A stretch of DNA of 51,636 bases from Clostridiales bacterium (GTDB taxonomy: Bacteria; Bacillota; Clostridia; UBA1381): assembly GCA_029219585.1 (NCBI GenBank), contig JAQXTR010000004.1:1-51636 (forward strand), in the 5' to 3' direction. A program made the translations under genes and the position numbers. Under the pieces are notes generated by a model. It searched no databases and was not told the DNA's origin. It saw only the letters and a list, made by a program, of their open reading frames with translations. The number at the start of each line of letters is the position of its first letter. Position 1 is the stretch's first letter. This document shows positions 1-8,502 of the stretch, in pieces.

Positions 1-572
1 GTTGCACTACATATTGTATCAAATTCTATGGTACTTTTGCAAGTGTTTTTTAAAATTTGTACGATTTGCACAAAATTATTTTTTTTGATTGTTGTTTGTG
101 CTACAACGCAAAGTGGTTTTTTGGTAAAATTTGTGTTAAATTCACGTGTTTCGCTGTCAATTATCTCCGCTTCGTAATTACACCAGCCGTTTATGCCTAT
201 TACCTCAGGATGATTCCTGTCACCCACGATCACAATTTTATAACCCTCATTATAATACTTTTCCACGATTCTGTGAATCTTTTCCACAAACGGGCAGGTT
301 AGATCGGTATACTCCCTGCCGCCTATTTTCTCGTAAACATCCTTGCCTACACCGTGCGCCCTGATAACAATTTTATAATCCTCCGATATATCCTCCACAC
401 GCTCAAAGGAATATACTCCCTTGCTTTTAAGATCGTCTATAACCTGGCTGTTATGAATTATATCGCCCAGAGTAGCTATTTTCTCGCCCGCCTCAAGCGC
501 CTTATACACTCCGTCAACAGCCCGCCTGACTCCGAAGCAGAAGCCTGCGGTTTCAGCAATTTTAACCGGCAT
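1..572 (-). CDS. ispH: 4-hydroxy-3-methylbut-2-enyl diphosphate reductase, partial (3' end outside window)
   Basis: Only the first 190 residues are present; the gene runs off the left edge. IspH is the cytosolic [4Fe-4S] enzyme of the last MEP-pathway step, making IPP and DMAPP. The sequence shows the N-terminal AETAGFCFGVRRA motif with cluster Cys12, Cys93 in DLTCPFV and Cys188 in DTICSA, plus His40, His73 (RAHG) and His121 (GDRNHPEV), which fit the substrate-binding histidines of the family. The ATG shares one base with the plsC stop (TAATG), so translation is probably coupled. In many Clostridia this protein continues into ribosomal S1-like domains; whether it does here cannot be seen. It works with dxs and ispE, which lie near 33-37 kb. 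Confidence 0.95.
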   Translation of the reverse strand, partial: MPVKIAETAGFCFGVRRAVDGVYKALEAGEKIATLGDIIHNSQVIDDLKSKGVYSFERVEDISEDYKIVIRAHGVGKDVYEKIGGREYTDLTCPFVEKIHRIVEKYYNEGYKIVIVGDRNHPEVIGINGWCNYEAEIIDSETREFNTNFTKKPLCVVAQTTIKKNNFVQIVQILKNTCKSTIEFDTICSA

Positions 573-1186
573 TACGCTTTACCTCCGCTAATATTTTTCT
601 TCTCACCCTGAGCATATATCCTCTCAAGCAGCTCATCGGCAAGCTCCTGCATCTGCTCTCCGGTCAGCTTTTGCTCGGCATACTCCTCATAGGTAACCGG
701 CTTGCCGTAGCGGACGGTTATTTTACCCATCCACCTGTACCTGCCGTCTATGAGAACCGGTATAACCGGAACCTGCGCCCTCTGCGCCATCATGATAACT
801 CCGGGCTTTGCGCGCCTGTTGGGATGTTTTTTTGTAACTCTGCCGCCCTCAGGGAAAATCAGCAGAACGCCGTTATCCTTAAAAATACCGAACGCCGCCT
901 TTATCGCGCCTATATCGCCCCTGCCGCGGTGCACCGCAAATGCCCCGAGGTTTGATATGAGCCGCCCGAACAGCTTATTCTCAAACAGCTCCGCCTTTGC
1001 CATAAACCGAACTTTTCTCGGGCAGGTTATTCCCACGGCTATCGGATCGAGATTGCTGCTGTGGTTGACTGCAAGGATGACCGGTCCCTGCTCCGGAATG
1101 TTTTCAACACCCGTTTTTCCGAATCTGAACATCACATGAAAAAGCGCGCCCGTAACCGCCCTGCCGAATTTATACAAATCCATCAT
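572..1186 (-). CDS. plsC: 1-acyl-sn-glycerol-3-phosphate acyltransferase
   Basis: A 204-residue membrane-associated acyltransferase that converts lysophosphatidic acid to phosphatidic acid in phospholipid synthesis. The family HX4D motif is NHSSNLD (His42, Asp47), and motif III is FPEGGR at 111-116, where the usual form is FPEGTR. A hydrophobic N-terminal stretch fits peripheral membrane attachment. An AAGGAG site lies just upstream of the double ATG (1186 or 1183). It sits between the aroH-cmk fusion and ispH, a common clostridial order (cmk-plsC-ispH), and overlaps ispH by one base. PlsC against another acyltransferase of the same superfamily cannot be settled from sequence alone, but size and motifs fit PlsC. 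Confidence 0.92.
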   Translation of the reverse strand: MMDLYKFGRAVTGALFHVMFRFGKTGVENIPEQGPVILAVNHSSNLDPIAVGITCPRKVRFMAKAELFENKLFGRLISNLGAFAVHRGRGDIGAIKAAFGIFKDNGVLLIFPEGGRVTKKHPNRRAKPGVIMMAQRAQVPVIPVLIDGRYRWMGKITVRYGKPVTYEEYAEQKLTGEQMQELADELLERIYAQGEKKNISGGKA

Positions 1187-1209
1187 ATATCTCCTTTTTA
1201 TACTATATT

Positions 1210-2247
1210 TTATCTCTGCTCCGCTTCCTTAACCATCTCAAGTATTTTATCCACAGTTTCCTCAAAGGTCAGCGCGGACGAGTCAAGCAGCACCGCGTCC
1301 TCCGCTCTTCTTAAGGGTGATACGGCGCGGTTCATATCGTCATAGTCTCTTTTTATAACATCAGCCTTAATCGTCTCATAATCGCATTCTGCGCCTTTTT
1401 CGGCATACTCCCTGTAGCGGCGCATTGCCCGCTCCTCAACGGATGCCGTAAGATAGATTTTAAGCTCTGCGTTCGGCAGAACAGCCGTCGCTATATCCCT
1501 GCCGTCCATCAGCACTCCGCCGTCCCCCGCCATCTCACGCTGCATTGCGACAAGACGCGTTCTGACATCTGCGATTGCAGCCACGGCGGAGGCTCCCATT
1601 GACGCATCGCTTTGGCGTATTCTGCCGGTAACATCAGCGCCGTTAAGGTACATCCTCTGCACTCCGTCCTCATATTTTATATCAATTTTTATTTTATCAA
1701 GCTGTGAAACGAGCTTTTCCGGCTCCGCCTTTATATCTATCCCGTTTTCAAGCGCGTATACCGCAACGGTTCTGTACATAGCTCCCGTATCTATGTACAC
1801 ATAGCCCAGTCTCTGTGCCGCCGCTCTGGCAACCGAGCTTTTTCCCGCTCCCGCCGGCCCGTCTACGGCAACCGAAATCCTGCTCTTTTCCGCAATATCC
1901 GGACGCAGCTTCCTCGCTCCGTTAAGGTATACATGCCTCATCCGGTCATTTCCCATATCGGTGTTTATATGCACCATTACCCTTATACACATTTTAAGCG
2001 CGCCGTCAATATCCGGCGCTGCCATATCCAGAAGCGGAACATCCGTTATTCCCATCTTCCGAACGGCCGCCGCCGGGAACATTGCCGTAATGTCCGGCGT
2101 AACGGTAAAGAGAATGTCTATCATATCATCTGCCGAAAGATTATTTTTCTTTATTATCTTATCTATCATTTCAACGGACGCGCGCGTTATGCACTCCGCC
2201 GTATTTTCTTCTATTGTTGTTGCTCCGCGTATAGCTCTTACCGCCAT
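1210..2247 (-). CDS. cmk: fused AroH-type chorismate mutase / cytidylate kinase
   Basis: A 345-residue two-domain protein. Residues 1-117 align with the monofunctional AroH chorismate mutase: RAIRGATT with Arg7, FPAAAVR, CIRVM with Arg89, RHVYL with Tyr107, LRPD with Arg115. Residues about 123-345 are CMP/dCMP kinase with P-loop GPAGAGKS at 130-137, the DTGAMYR motif and MDGRDIATAV. The kinase supplies CDP and dCDP and should be active. In the mutase domain Ala77 sits where I align Glu78 of B. subtilis AroH, a residue needed for substrate binding, so catalysis is doubtful. The start at 2247 is chosen for its GGAGGAGAGCAG site; an upstream in-frame extension would overlap hutP. It lies in the uvrC-ispH operon. 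Both domain calls are secure; the role of the fusion is unknown. Confidence 0.93.
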   Translation of the reverse strand: MAVRAIRGATTIEENTAECITRASVEMIDKIIKKNNLSADDMIDILFTVTPDITAMFPAAAVRKMGITDVPLLDMAAPDIDGALKMCIRVMVHINTDMGNDRMRHVYLNGARKLRPDIAEKSRISVAVDGPAGAGKSSVARAAAQRLGYVYIDTGAMYRTVAVYALENGIDIKAEPEKLVSQLDKIKIDIKYEDGVQRMYLNGADVTGRIRQSDASMGASAVAAIADVRTRLVAMQREMAGDGGVLMDGRDIATAVLPNAELKIYLTASVEERAMRRYREYAEKGAECDYETIKADVIKRDYDDMNRAVSPLRRAEDAVLLDSSALTFEETVDKILEMVKEAEQR

Positions 2248-2260
2248 GCTGCTCTCCTCC

Positions 2261-2683
2261 TTAAACTGCCCTGTGTCCCAATCCGATAACAATATCATTC
2301 AGATTCAGCAAGCCCAGTGCAAAGAACATACACACCGAAAGATGTGTTCCGTTGCAGGCTATGCCGATCTTTCCGCCAAGATTAAGCCCGGCGCATTTTG
2401 TCTGTATCTGCTGTATCGCTTCATGCGCGGCTCCGGCTACGGCGCCCTCCTCCGCATGACTGCTCCCGATAACTCCTTCACGCTTTGCCGCAACTACCGT
2501 GCGTTCAAGAAGCTTCGGAACAGCATTTAGAAAATCGCCTCCGAAATCCACTGCCGCCGCCTTAATTCCATGCTTTATAAGGTCAGACTTGATAGCCGCC
2601 TCATCACCGCGCGAATCGCTCATTGCCATGCTCACCGCCGCCTTGCTCACCGCTCTGCTTCCGTATTCAATATTTGCTTCCAT
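2261..2683 (-). CDS. HutP family protein
   Basis: 140 residues matching the clostridial HutP family. In B. subtilis HutP is an RNA-binding antiterminator that needs histidine and Mg2+ and controls the hut operon. Visible conserved blocks are GIKAAAVDFGGDFLNAV, VVAAKREGVIG, the histidine-containing SSHAEEGAVAGAAHEA, and the C-terminal NLGGKIGIACNGTHLSV followed by LGLLNLNDIVIGLGHRAV. A clean AAAAGGAG site precedes the ATG. No histidine-utilisation gene is nearby; it lies between a BaiN-type flavoprotein and aroH-cmk, 13 bases before the latter. Family membership is confident. Its RNA target in this genome is unknown and need not be histidine degradation. Confidence 0.85.
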   Translation of the reverse strand: MEANIEYGSRAVSKAAVSMAMSDSRGDEAAIKSDLIKHGIKAAAVDFGGDFLNAVPKLLERTVVAAKREGVIGSSHAEEGAVAGAAHEAIQQIQTKCAGLNLGGKIGIACNGTHLSVCMFFALGLLNLNDIVIGLGHRAV

Positions 2684-2710
2684 ACTGCCATTCTCCTTTT
2701 ATACTGTCTG

Positions 2711-3934
2711 TCAGCCGCCTGCGTTCATTCCGGCAAGATAGCCCGTTGACCACGCCGCCTGAAGATTAAACCCGCCGGTATAACCGTCAACATCTATAAG
2801 CTCGCCCGCAAAATACAGCCCCTTCACCTTTTTAGACTCCATTGTGGACGAGTTGATTTCACTCGTCTTTACGCCTCCGGAGGTCACTATTGCCTCCTCT
2901 ATCGGTCTGAAGCCCGTTATATGCAGACTAAGCCCCTTTATCGTCTCTCCCAGCCTTCTTCTCTCCTGCTTCGTTATTTCGTTTACGCTCTTGTGCGCCT
3001 CAAGCCCGGAAAGCCCGATTACAACGGGTATAAGCTTTTTGGGCAGCAGCGCGTCCAGGGCGTTTATTATATGCTTGTTTTTCTGTTGTTCAAAATCACG
3101 CAGTATTCTCGCATCAAGCTGCTGCTCGGACAGAGCCGGCTTGAGATCGATTTTTATCGTGCAGCCTTCCTCTTTAAAATTTTTAATATGCGCCGAAAGA
3201 GAAAGTATAAGAGGCCCCGATACACCGAAATGAGTAAAGAGCATCTCGCCCCTGCCGCTGCTTATCTTCTTCCCGTCCGCCTTATATGCCGTAACCTCCG
3301 CATTGCGCAGCGAAAGCCCCATCACATCCTTAACCCATTTTTCTTCCGTCACAAGCGGCACAAGTGACGGAACGGGCTTTATAATCGTGTGTCCCACCGC
3401 TTTTGCAAGCCTGTAGCCCGATCCGTCAGAGCCGGTTCGGGGGTATGAAGCGCCGCCGGTACACAGAATTACCCTTTCACCCATAATTCTTCCCGACGAG
3501 GTGTTTACGCCCTTTACTTCACCGTTTTCGATAAGCACCGACCTGACCTCCGCCCTTACAAGCCTGACATTCTCTTGCAGGGCATATTTTCTGAGAGCTT
3601 TTACAACATCCCTCGCGTCATCACTCACAGGGAACACCCTGTTCCCACGCTCCACCTTAGTCTTTACGCCGTAGTCCTCGAGAAGGCTTACTATATCATC
3701 GTTTGTAAACGTATAAAGAGCCGAATAGAGAAATCTGCCGTTCACCGGATACATCTCAATCATATCCTCCGTATCACACGCGTTCGTGATATTGCACCTG
3801 CCCTTGCCTGTAATACGAACCTTTTTTCCGACCGCATCGTTTTTTTCTATAAGAACCACCTTATCGGCTGTTTTTGCGGCAGTGCCGGCGGCAATAAGCC
3901 CCGCAGCTCCCGCGCCCACTACTATAACTGTCAT
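2711..3934 (-). CDS. NAD(P)/FAD-dependent oxidoreductase, BaiN/HI0933 (YhiN) family
   Basis: 407 residues. The N-terminal Rossmann motif VVGAGAAGLIAAG binds FAD, and GKKVRITGKGRCNITNA just after it is the signature of the HI0933/YhiN (COG2081) flavoproteins. The C-terminal GYTGGFNLQAAWSTGYLAG closes the FAD site. The family includes the proposed bile-acid enzyme BaiN, but most members have no proven substrate, so a specific reaction is not claimed. It is cytosolic, with no signal peptide or membrane segment. It follows the solute-binding lipoprotein by 20 bases and precedes hutP by 27, in the same operon. Length is normal and no key motif is missing. Confidence 0.9.
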   Translation of the reverse strand: MTVIVVGAGAAGLIAAGTAAKTADKVVLIEKNDAVGKKVRITGKGRCNITNACDTEDMIEMYPVNGRFLYSALYTFTNDDIVSLLEDYGVKTKVERGNRVFPVSDDARDVVKALRKYALQENVRLVRAEVRSVLIENGEVKGVNTSSGRIMGERVILCTGGASYPRTGSDGSGYRLAKAVGHTIIKPVPSLVPLVTEEKWVKDVMGLSLRNAEVTAYKADGKKISSGRGEMLFTHFGVSGPLILSLSAHIKNFKEEGCTIKIDLKPALSEQQLDARILRDFEQQKNKHIINALDALLPKKLIPVVIGLSGLEAHKSVNEITKQERRRLGETIKGLSLHITGFRPIEEAIVTSGGVKTSEINSSTMESKKVKGLYFAGELIDVDGYTGGFNLQAAWSTGYLAGMNAGG

Positions 3935-3954
3935 AAATCTTTATTCTTCCTTAA

Positions 3955-5574
3955 TTATTTTACTGTCCATTTTTCCGTCTCCCGAACAAAGCCCTGTATC
4001 GAGGGGTTGAAGCCGCTCTTTATCTTTGCGCCCGTTACAAGACTCTTTTTCAGAAAGCATATCGGGGCAAACGGGGTTTCGGTGTGAATACGCTCATAAA
4101 GACGGTTTGACACAGACTGCACATCACTCTCAAGCTGAACCGTTCCCAGCTGCCACAGAAGCGTGTCCGTTTCACTGTCGGCATAATTGAAATAGTTTCC
4201 CGCCGAGCCTGCCAAGCCTGTCATATCGTTATTGGGCAGAAGCTCTGTTTCTCCGACAAACATCTCATAATTATCCGCTGCAATCATTGCGTTAAACTGC
4301 TTGTAATCGCAGGCGTTTACCTTAGCTATTATGCCGTTTCCGTTAAGCCACTGTGCAAGCTGCTCCGCAACGGCAACCCTTTGTCCGCTGTCTGAATTTA
4401 CAAGAATGGAAACAGTAAGATACGTCAGCTTCCCGCCTATCTGCTTATAGTATATTCCTCTTGAATCGGCAGTCCAGCCGTCCTGCGCGAAAAGCTGTGC
4501 CGCAGACCACGTATCCGCGCGAAGCTTGGTTCTCGTTTCAAAGCTCAGCCACGACTGCGGATTTATCGCATAATCAGACGCAACGGCGCGCGAATAATAT
4601 ATATTTGTCACTATTTCGTCCCTGTCCGTAAGCAGCGAAATCGCCTGCCTTGTAAGAGCGCCCGAAAGCTTTGGATTTGACGTGTTAAAGCCCGCAAAAA
4701 CCATTGTGTTTGACGTATAATCAGTGACGTTGGAATTGCTTTTTGGCATAAATGTTGACATATCAAGCATCTCCGAGTCCGCCATATCAAGCTCATTTGC
4801 ATTGAACAGCGAACGGTATTTGCCCAGATCCGTCAAAAATTCTATATTCACCCTGTCCAGCTGCGCTCTGCCGTCATGATGCTGCTCAAATGCCTCAAGA
4901 TACGTTGCTCCGTTCGCGCTGACATATCTGAACGGTCCCGTGCCCACAGGGATAAAATCCTGTTTGCCCGAATAGAGCGATTTGTTTTTTACTATCGGAA
5001 AGATAAAAAGCGATACCGAGTCCGGCACCGAACGCGAAAACGAAACGCACACCGTATAATTATCCTCTTTCCATATCCCCGTTATCGGCTCCGTAAAGGA
5101 CGTATAGCGCGTATTGCCTTCCCTTATGGTATTTACCGTATAGATTACATCATCCGCGCACAGCTCCGTCCCGTCATGCCACAGAACACCCTGCTTCAGC
5201 TTTATTATGAGGCTTGCGCCGTCTGCGCCTATAATGTAGCTTTCGGCAAGCACGCCCATGGTTCTCATTGTTGAATCTATCCCGAACAGCGGCTCATAAA
5301 TAAAACCGCACACATCCTTTACCGTCTGCGACGCAGTCCACAGGGGGTTAAAGGTGTCATAATCTATTATTCCTACCGTTATATCATTTGAAATCTCTCT
5401 TGCGGTATCATCTTCCGCGCTCTCTCCGTCCTCATTCGGCTTTTCATCCGCCGATGAGGTCAGTCTGCCGACCGCGCTGCTGATATAGTCGGCGGCGGCA
5501 CAGGAGCAAAGCCCCGCCGCAAGCGACAGGACAATGAGAACGGAAATGATTCTCGCTGCTTTATTCTTTATCAT
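3955..5574 (-). CDS. ABC transporter solute-binding lipoprotein, family 5 (OppA/DppA-like)
   Basis: 539 residues. The N-terminus has a lipoprotein signal: basic NKAAR, a hydrophobic run, then GLCSC with Cys25 the likely lipidated residue. A Ser/Glu/Asp-rich linker follows (about 35-60), then a family-5 binding domain with typical blocks such as LAESYIIGADGASLIIKLKQ, VLWHDGTELCADDVIYT and IPVGTGPFRYV. The family binds oligopeptides, nickel or other small solutes outside the membrane. No permease or ATPase gene is adjacent, so it is an orphan that either borrows a distant transporter or acts as a sensor. Its ATG overlaps the pgeF stop (ATGA), placing it in a repair and cofactor operon rather than a transport operon. 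Confidence 0.88.
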   Translation of the reverse strand: MIKNKAARIISVLIVLSLAAGLCSCAAADYISSAVGRLTSSADEKPNEDGESAEDDTAREISNDITVGIIDYDTFNPLWTASQTVKDVCGFIYEPLFGIDSTMRTMGVLAESYIIGADGASLIIKLKQGVLWHDGTELCADDVIYTVNTIREGNTRYTSFTEPITGIWKEDNYTVCVSFSRSVPDSVSLFIFPIVKNKSLYSGKQDFIPVGTGPFRYVSANGATYLEAFEQHHDGRAQLDRVNIEFLTDLGKYRSLFNANELDMADSEMLDMSTFMPKSNSNVTDYTSNTMVFAGFNTSNPKLSGALTRQAISLLTDRDEIVTNIYYSRAVASDYAINPQSWLSFETRTKLRADTWSAAQLFAQDGWTADSRGIYYKQIGGKLTYLTVSILVNSDSGQRVAVAEQLAQWLNGNGIIAKVNACDYKQFNAMIAADNYEMFVGETELLPNNDMTGLAGSAGNYFNYADSETDTLLWQLGTVQLESDVQSVSNRLYERIHTETPFAPICFLKKSLVTGAKIKSGFNPSIQGFVRETEKWTVK

Positions 5575-6383
5575 TTAATATCGCTCCTAAGCTCAATGAA
5601 CGCTCCGAAATTCCCGCGGCGTCCGTTTGTTTTCCTGTGTGAGAACAGCAGCTCGCTTTTGCAATAGGTACAGATTCCGCAGTTGTCTATATTCTCCGCC
5701 GGGATCCCGGCTCCCGTGAGCTGCTTAATTATTGCGCGCTGCATATCGACATGGTATCTGTCTCCGTACCTGACCGCGGTGTCAGAGCCGAATTTATCAA
5801 TAAAAATCTGTGCCACATCATCGCCCACCTCAAAGTGGTCAACCTGTATCGACGGACCTATCGCGCACAAAATATCCTCCGGACGCGAGCCGTAATCACT
5901 CATCATTTTCCTTACTGTCTTTGCTCCGATACACTTTACCGTACCCTTCCAGCCCGAATGAGAGGTCGCTATTACCGCCCTTCTCCGATCCAGAAACATA
6001 AGCGGCACACAATCGGCATAGAGAGTTACAAGTCCCGCTCCCTTCTTATCGGTTATAAGCCCGTCCGCGCTTACAAATTTATTTTCAAACACAATACCGT
6101 TTCCGATATCGCTGTCCTCTATCGTATGAATATTATCCTCATGAACCTGCTTTGGCAGCACAAGCCTGTCGCTTTCCATACCTGCCGCGTCCGCAATCCT
6201 CCTGAAGTTCTCCAGTACGTTCTCCTTGGCATCATCACAGTTAAAGCGCAGATTCATACTGCTGTAGCAGCCCCCGCTGACACCCCCCTCACGCGTGGAG
6301 ATGCAATGGTTTACAAGCCCTGTTTCCTCAAAAGATGAGATTGTATAATAAGCTACAGCGCCTTTATGATTAAGCTTAAACAT
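5571..6383 (-). CDS. pgeF: peptidoglycan editing factor PgeF / YfiH-family purine nucleoside phosphorylase-like protein
   Basis: 270 residues of the multicopper-polyphenol-oxidase-like (YfiH, DUF152, LACC1) family. Members act on purine nucleosides in vitro, and in E. coli PgeF corrects UDP-MurNAc-L-Ser errors in wall synthesis. Conserved metal or active-site blocks are QVHEDN, LYADCVPLMFLD, SHSGWKGTVKCIGAKTV, IGPSIQVDHFEVG and the C-terminal FSHRKTNGRRGNFGAFIEL. Histidines and a cysteine in these blocks are the usual zinc ligands. It begins eight bases inside uvrC and overlaps the next gene by ATGA, so it is translated as part of the uvrC operon. Which activity matters here cannot be told. 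Confidence 0.9.
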   Translation of the reverse strand: MFKLNHKGAVAYYTISSFEETGLVNHCISTREGGVSGGCYSSMNLRFNCDDAKENVLENFRRIADAAGMESDRLVLPKQVHEDNIHTIEDSDIGNGIVFENKFVSADGLITDKKGAGLVTLYADCVPLMFLDRRRAVIATSHSGWKGTVKCIGAKTVRKMMSDYGSRPEDILCAIGPSIQVDHFEVGDDVAQIFIDKFGSDTAVRYGDRYHVDMQRAIIKQLTGAGIPAENIDNCGICTYCKSELLFSHRKTNGRRGNFGAFIELRSDIK

Positions 6384-8244
6384 TCTTTTTCCCTCTGAAA
6401 TAATAATATACCGCCTCCGCCGATTTCATATCCATTGAATCGGTGTCGGCAAGGTCCTCAACTTCCGCTTCTTTTATTTTATCAATATTTCCGTACTTAG
6501 TCAATAGGGCAATGCGTCTTTTTTCACCGATACCCGGAATTTTATTCAGCTCCGAGTCAATTTTCTCGTGCAGCTTTCTGAAATACGAGATTGCCGCATC
6601 GTGTACCTCGTCCTGAATATGGGTTATTAATTTAAACACCGGACTTGACGGACTTATTTCTACCTCTCCGTTCCTGCCCACAAGACCTCTTGTGCGGTGA
6701 CGATCGTTCTTTACCATGCCGAACAGCGGAGTGTCGTTATCCATCATTTCCATAAGCTCTGATACGGCATTAAGATGCCCCTTGCCGCCGTCGAGAAGAA
6801 TGAGATCGGGATAAGGCAAAAATCTTGCGTCCCGCACGTTTAATTCTCCCGCTTCAATCCTCGCCTCCTCCTCCATGCCGTGACGGAAGCGCCGGTAGAT
6901 AACCTCGCGCATTGAAGCGTAGTCATCCGCACCCTCGACCGTCTGCACCTTAAACCGGCGGTATCTGCGCTTTGCGGGTCTGCCGTATTCAAATACAGCC
7001 ATAGCCGCAACATTATCCGCGCCCATGATATTTGAAATATCATACGCCTCTATTCTGTTCGGTATTTTATCAAGCCCCAGAAGCTCGCGCATCGACTCCA
7101 GAACACCGCTCTTTTCCTTCTCCTTTAAAAGACGCAGCTTATGATTTGACACCGCCTTCTCCGCATTCATCCTGACCATCGAGACAAGCTTTGCCTTATC
7201 TCCGCGCTTAGGCACGGTAATGCGCACTTTTCTGCCCTTAAGCTCACGCAGCCATTGCGAAATAAGCTCCGCATCATGAGGCTCGGACTCGGTGATGATT
7301 TCGTCGGGGATGAAATCACAGTCCGCATAGAACTGCTTTATAAAATCGGTTATCATGTCCTCGCTGCCCGCACCTGCGGTATGCTCAATTCTGTAGTGTT
7401 CTCTGCCTATAACGCGGCCTCCCCGTATAAAAAACACTTCAATATATGCAAGCTCTCCGTCGGCGGCGGCAGCTATGACGTCCGCATCATCATGCTTTGA
7501 CGTGCTTGTGATTTTCTGTTTGTCCATTACCTCTTTAATGGATTTGATTTTATCCCGGCACGCCGCCGCACGCTCATACTGCATTGCCGCCGATGCCTCA
7601 TACATTTCATTTGTAAGCTCATTTATGAGATCTCCGTGCTTTCCCTCAAGAAAACGGCATATCTCAAAAAACACCTTTCTGTACTCCTCTTTCGTTATCT
7701 GTCCCGTGCATGGGGCAAAGCAGGTGTTTATGTGATAATTAAGGCACGGTCTGCCCTTTTTTATATCCCCCGGAAATTTTCTTGCACAGGTGGGAGGCTT
7801 AAAAAGCTTCTGAATTATATCAAGAGTGTTTTTTATTGTCCCCCTGCCCATGTACGGCCCGTAATATTTCGCCCCGTCATTGCTCATTCTGTGCACCATA
7901 AACACGCGCGGATACGGCTCGTTTATCGATACCTTGATATAAGGATACTGCTTATCGTCCTTTAACAGAATATTATAATGCGGTCTGTACTTCTTTATCA
8001 GATTGCATTCCAAAACAAGCGCCTCGCGCTCGGAATCGGTTATAATGTACTCAAAATACGCCACGCGTCTGACCATCGCCAGAACCTTCGGAGTATGATT
8101 TGAATTTTTTCTGAAATACTGCGTAACCCTGTTTTTAAGAACCTTCGCCTTGCCTACATATATCACCGTGCCGTCCTCATCATGCATGAGATATACTCCC
8201 GGCTGCTCCGGAAGCTTTGCAATTTCGTCCTCAAAATCAAACAT
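6376..8244 (-). CDS. uvrC: excinuclease ABC subunit C
   Basis: 622 residues, full length. UvrC makes both incisions in nucleotide excision repair together with UvrB. The N-terminal GIY-YIG nuclease is seen as PGVYLMHD...VIYVGKAKVLKNRV; the UvrB-binding UVR motif lies near 200-235 (AAACRDKIKSIKEVMDKQ); the RNase H-like second nuclease has DLILLDGGKGHLNAV and NDRHRTRGL; tandem helix-hairpin-helix motifs end the protein (IPGIGEKRRIALLTKYG). An AAGGGTGAG site precedes the ATG. It opens the long minus-strand operon that ends with ispH. Two hairpins lie between it and the HPr gene. Confidence 0.97.
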   Translation of the reverse strand: MFDFEDEIAKLPEQPGVYLMHDEDGTVIYVGKAKVLKNRVTQYFRKNSNHTPKVLAMVRRVAYFEYIITDSEREALVLECNLIKKYRPHYNILLKDDKQYPYIKVSINEPYPRVFMVHRMSNDGAKYYGPYMGRGTIKNTLDIIQKLFKPPTCARKFPGDIKKGRPCLNYHINTCFAPCTGQITKEEYRKVFFEICRFLEGKHGDLINELTNEMYEASAAMQYERAAACRDKIKSIKEVMDKQKITSTSKHDDADVIAAAADGELAYIEVFFIRGGRVIGREHYRIEHTAGAGSEDMITDFIKQFYADCDFIPDEIITESEPHDAELISQWLRELKGRKVRITVPKRGDKAKLVSMVRMNAEKAVSNHKLRLLKEKEKSGVLESMRELLGLDKIPNRIEAYDISNIMGADNVAAMAVFEYGRPAKRRYRRFKVQTVEGADDYASMREVIYRRFRHGMEEEARIEAGELNVRDARFLPYPDLILLDGGKGHLNAVSELMEMMDNDTPLFGMVKNDRHRTRGLVGRNGEVEISPSSPVFKLITHIQDEVHDAAISYFRKLHEKIDSELNKIPGIGEKRRIALLTKYGNIDKIKEAEVEDLADTDSMDMKSAEAVYYYFRGKKNV

Positions 8245-8285
8245 ATACTCACCCTTACATCATATCGTCTCAAACAGCTTAATCA

Positions 8286-8323
8286 AAAATAACTCTGCAT
8301 GGCCTCTGCCGCAGAGTTATTTT
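8286..8323 (-). terminator. hairpin terminator between HPr gene and uvrC
   Basis: A perfect 13-bp inverted repeat (arms 8286-8298 and 8311-8323, AAAATAACTCTGC type) with a 12-nt loop. Read on the minus strand it ends in a short U tract and lies downstream of the HPr gene, so it probably ends that transcript. It is only 41 bases before uvrC and could also attenuate it. Confidence 0.7.
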
Positions 8324-8341
8324 CACGAAACAGTATATATG

Positions 8342-8393
8342 CTTTTGACTAAGTTTTCTATAGTCAATATAATGAAGAAAAGTTAGTCAAAAG
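8342..8393. repeat. long inverted repeat (18-bp arms)
   Basis: Arms 8342-8359 and 8376-8393 are complementary over 18 bp with a single mismatch; the loop is 16 nt and AT-rich. It lies in the 258-base gap between HPr and uvrC, beside the terminator hairpin. It has no G/C-rich base or U tract of its own, so it may be an operator, a small mobile-element remnant or an RNA stem. No gene was found in the gap. Confidence 0.6.
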
Positions 8394-8502
8394 AGGTCTT
8401 AACCGCTTGCATTCAGTACGATTAAAATACAGGGTACTTAATGAAAGCTATATAGCCTATGCACATCAACTGCTTCTGATTCTCATAAGAAATAAACGGT
8501 AA

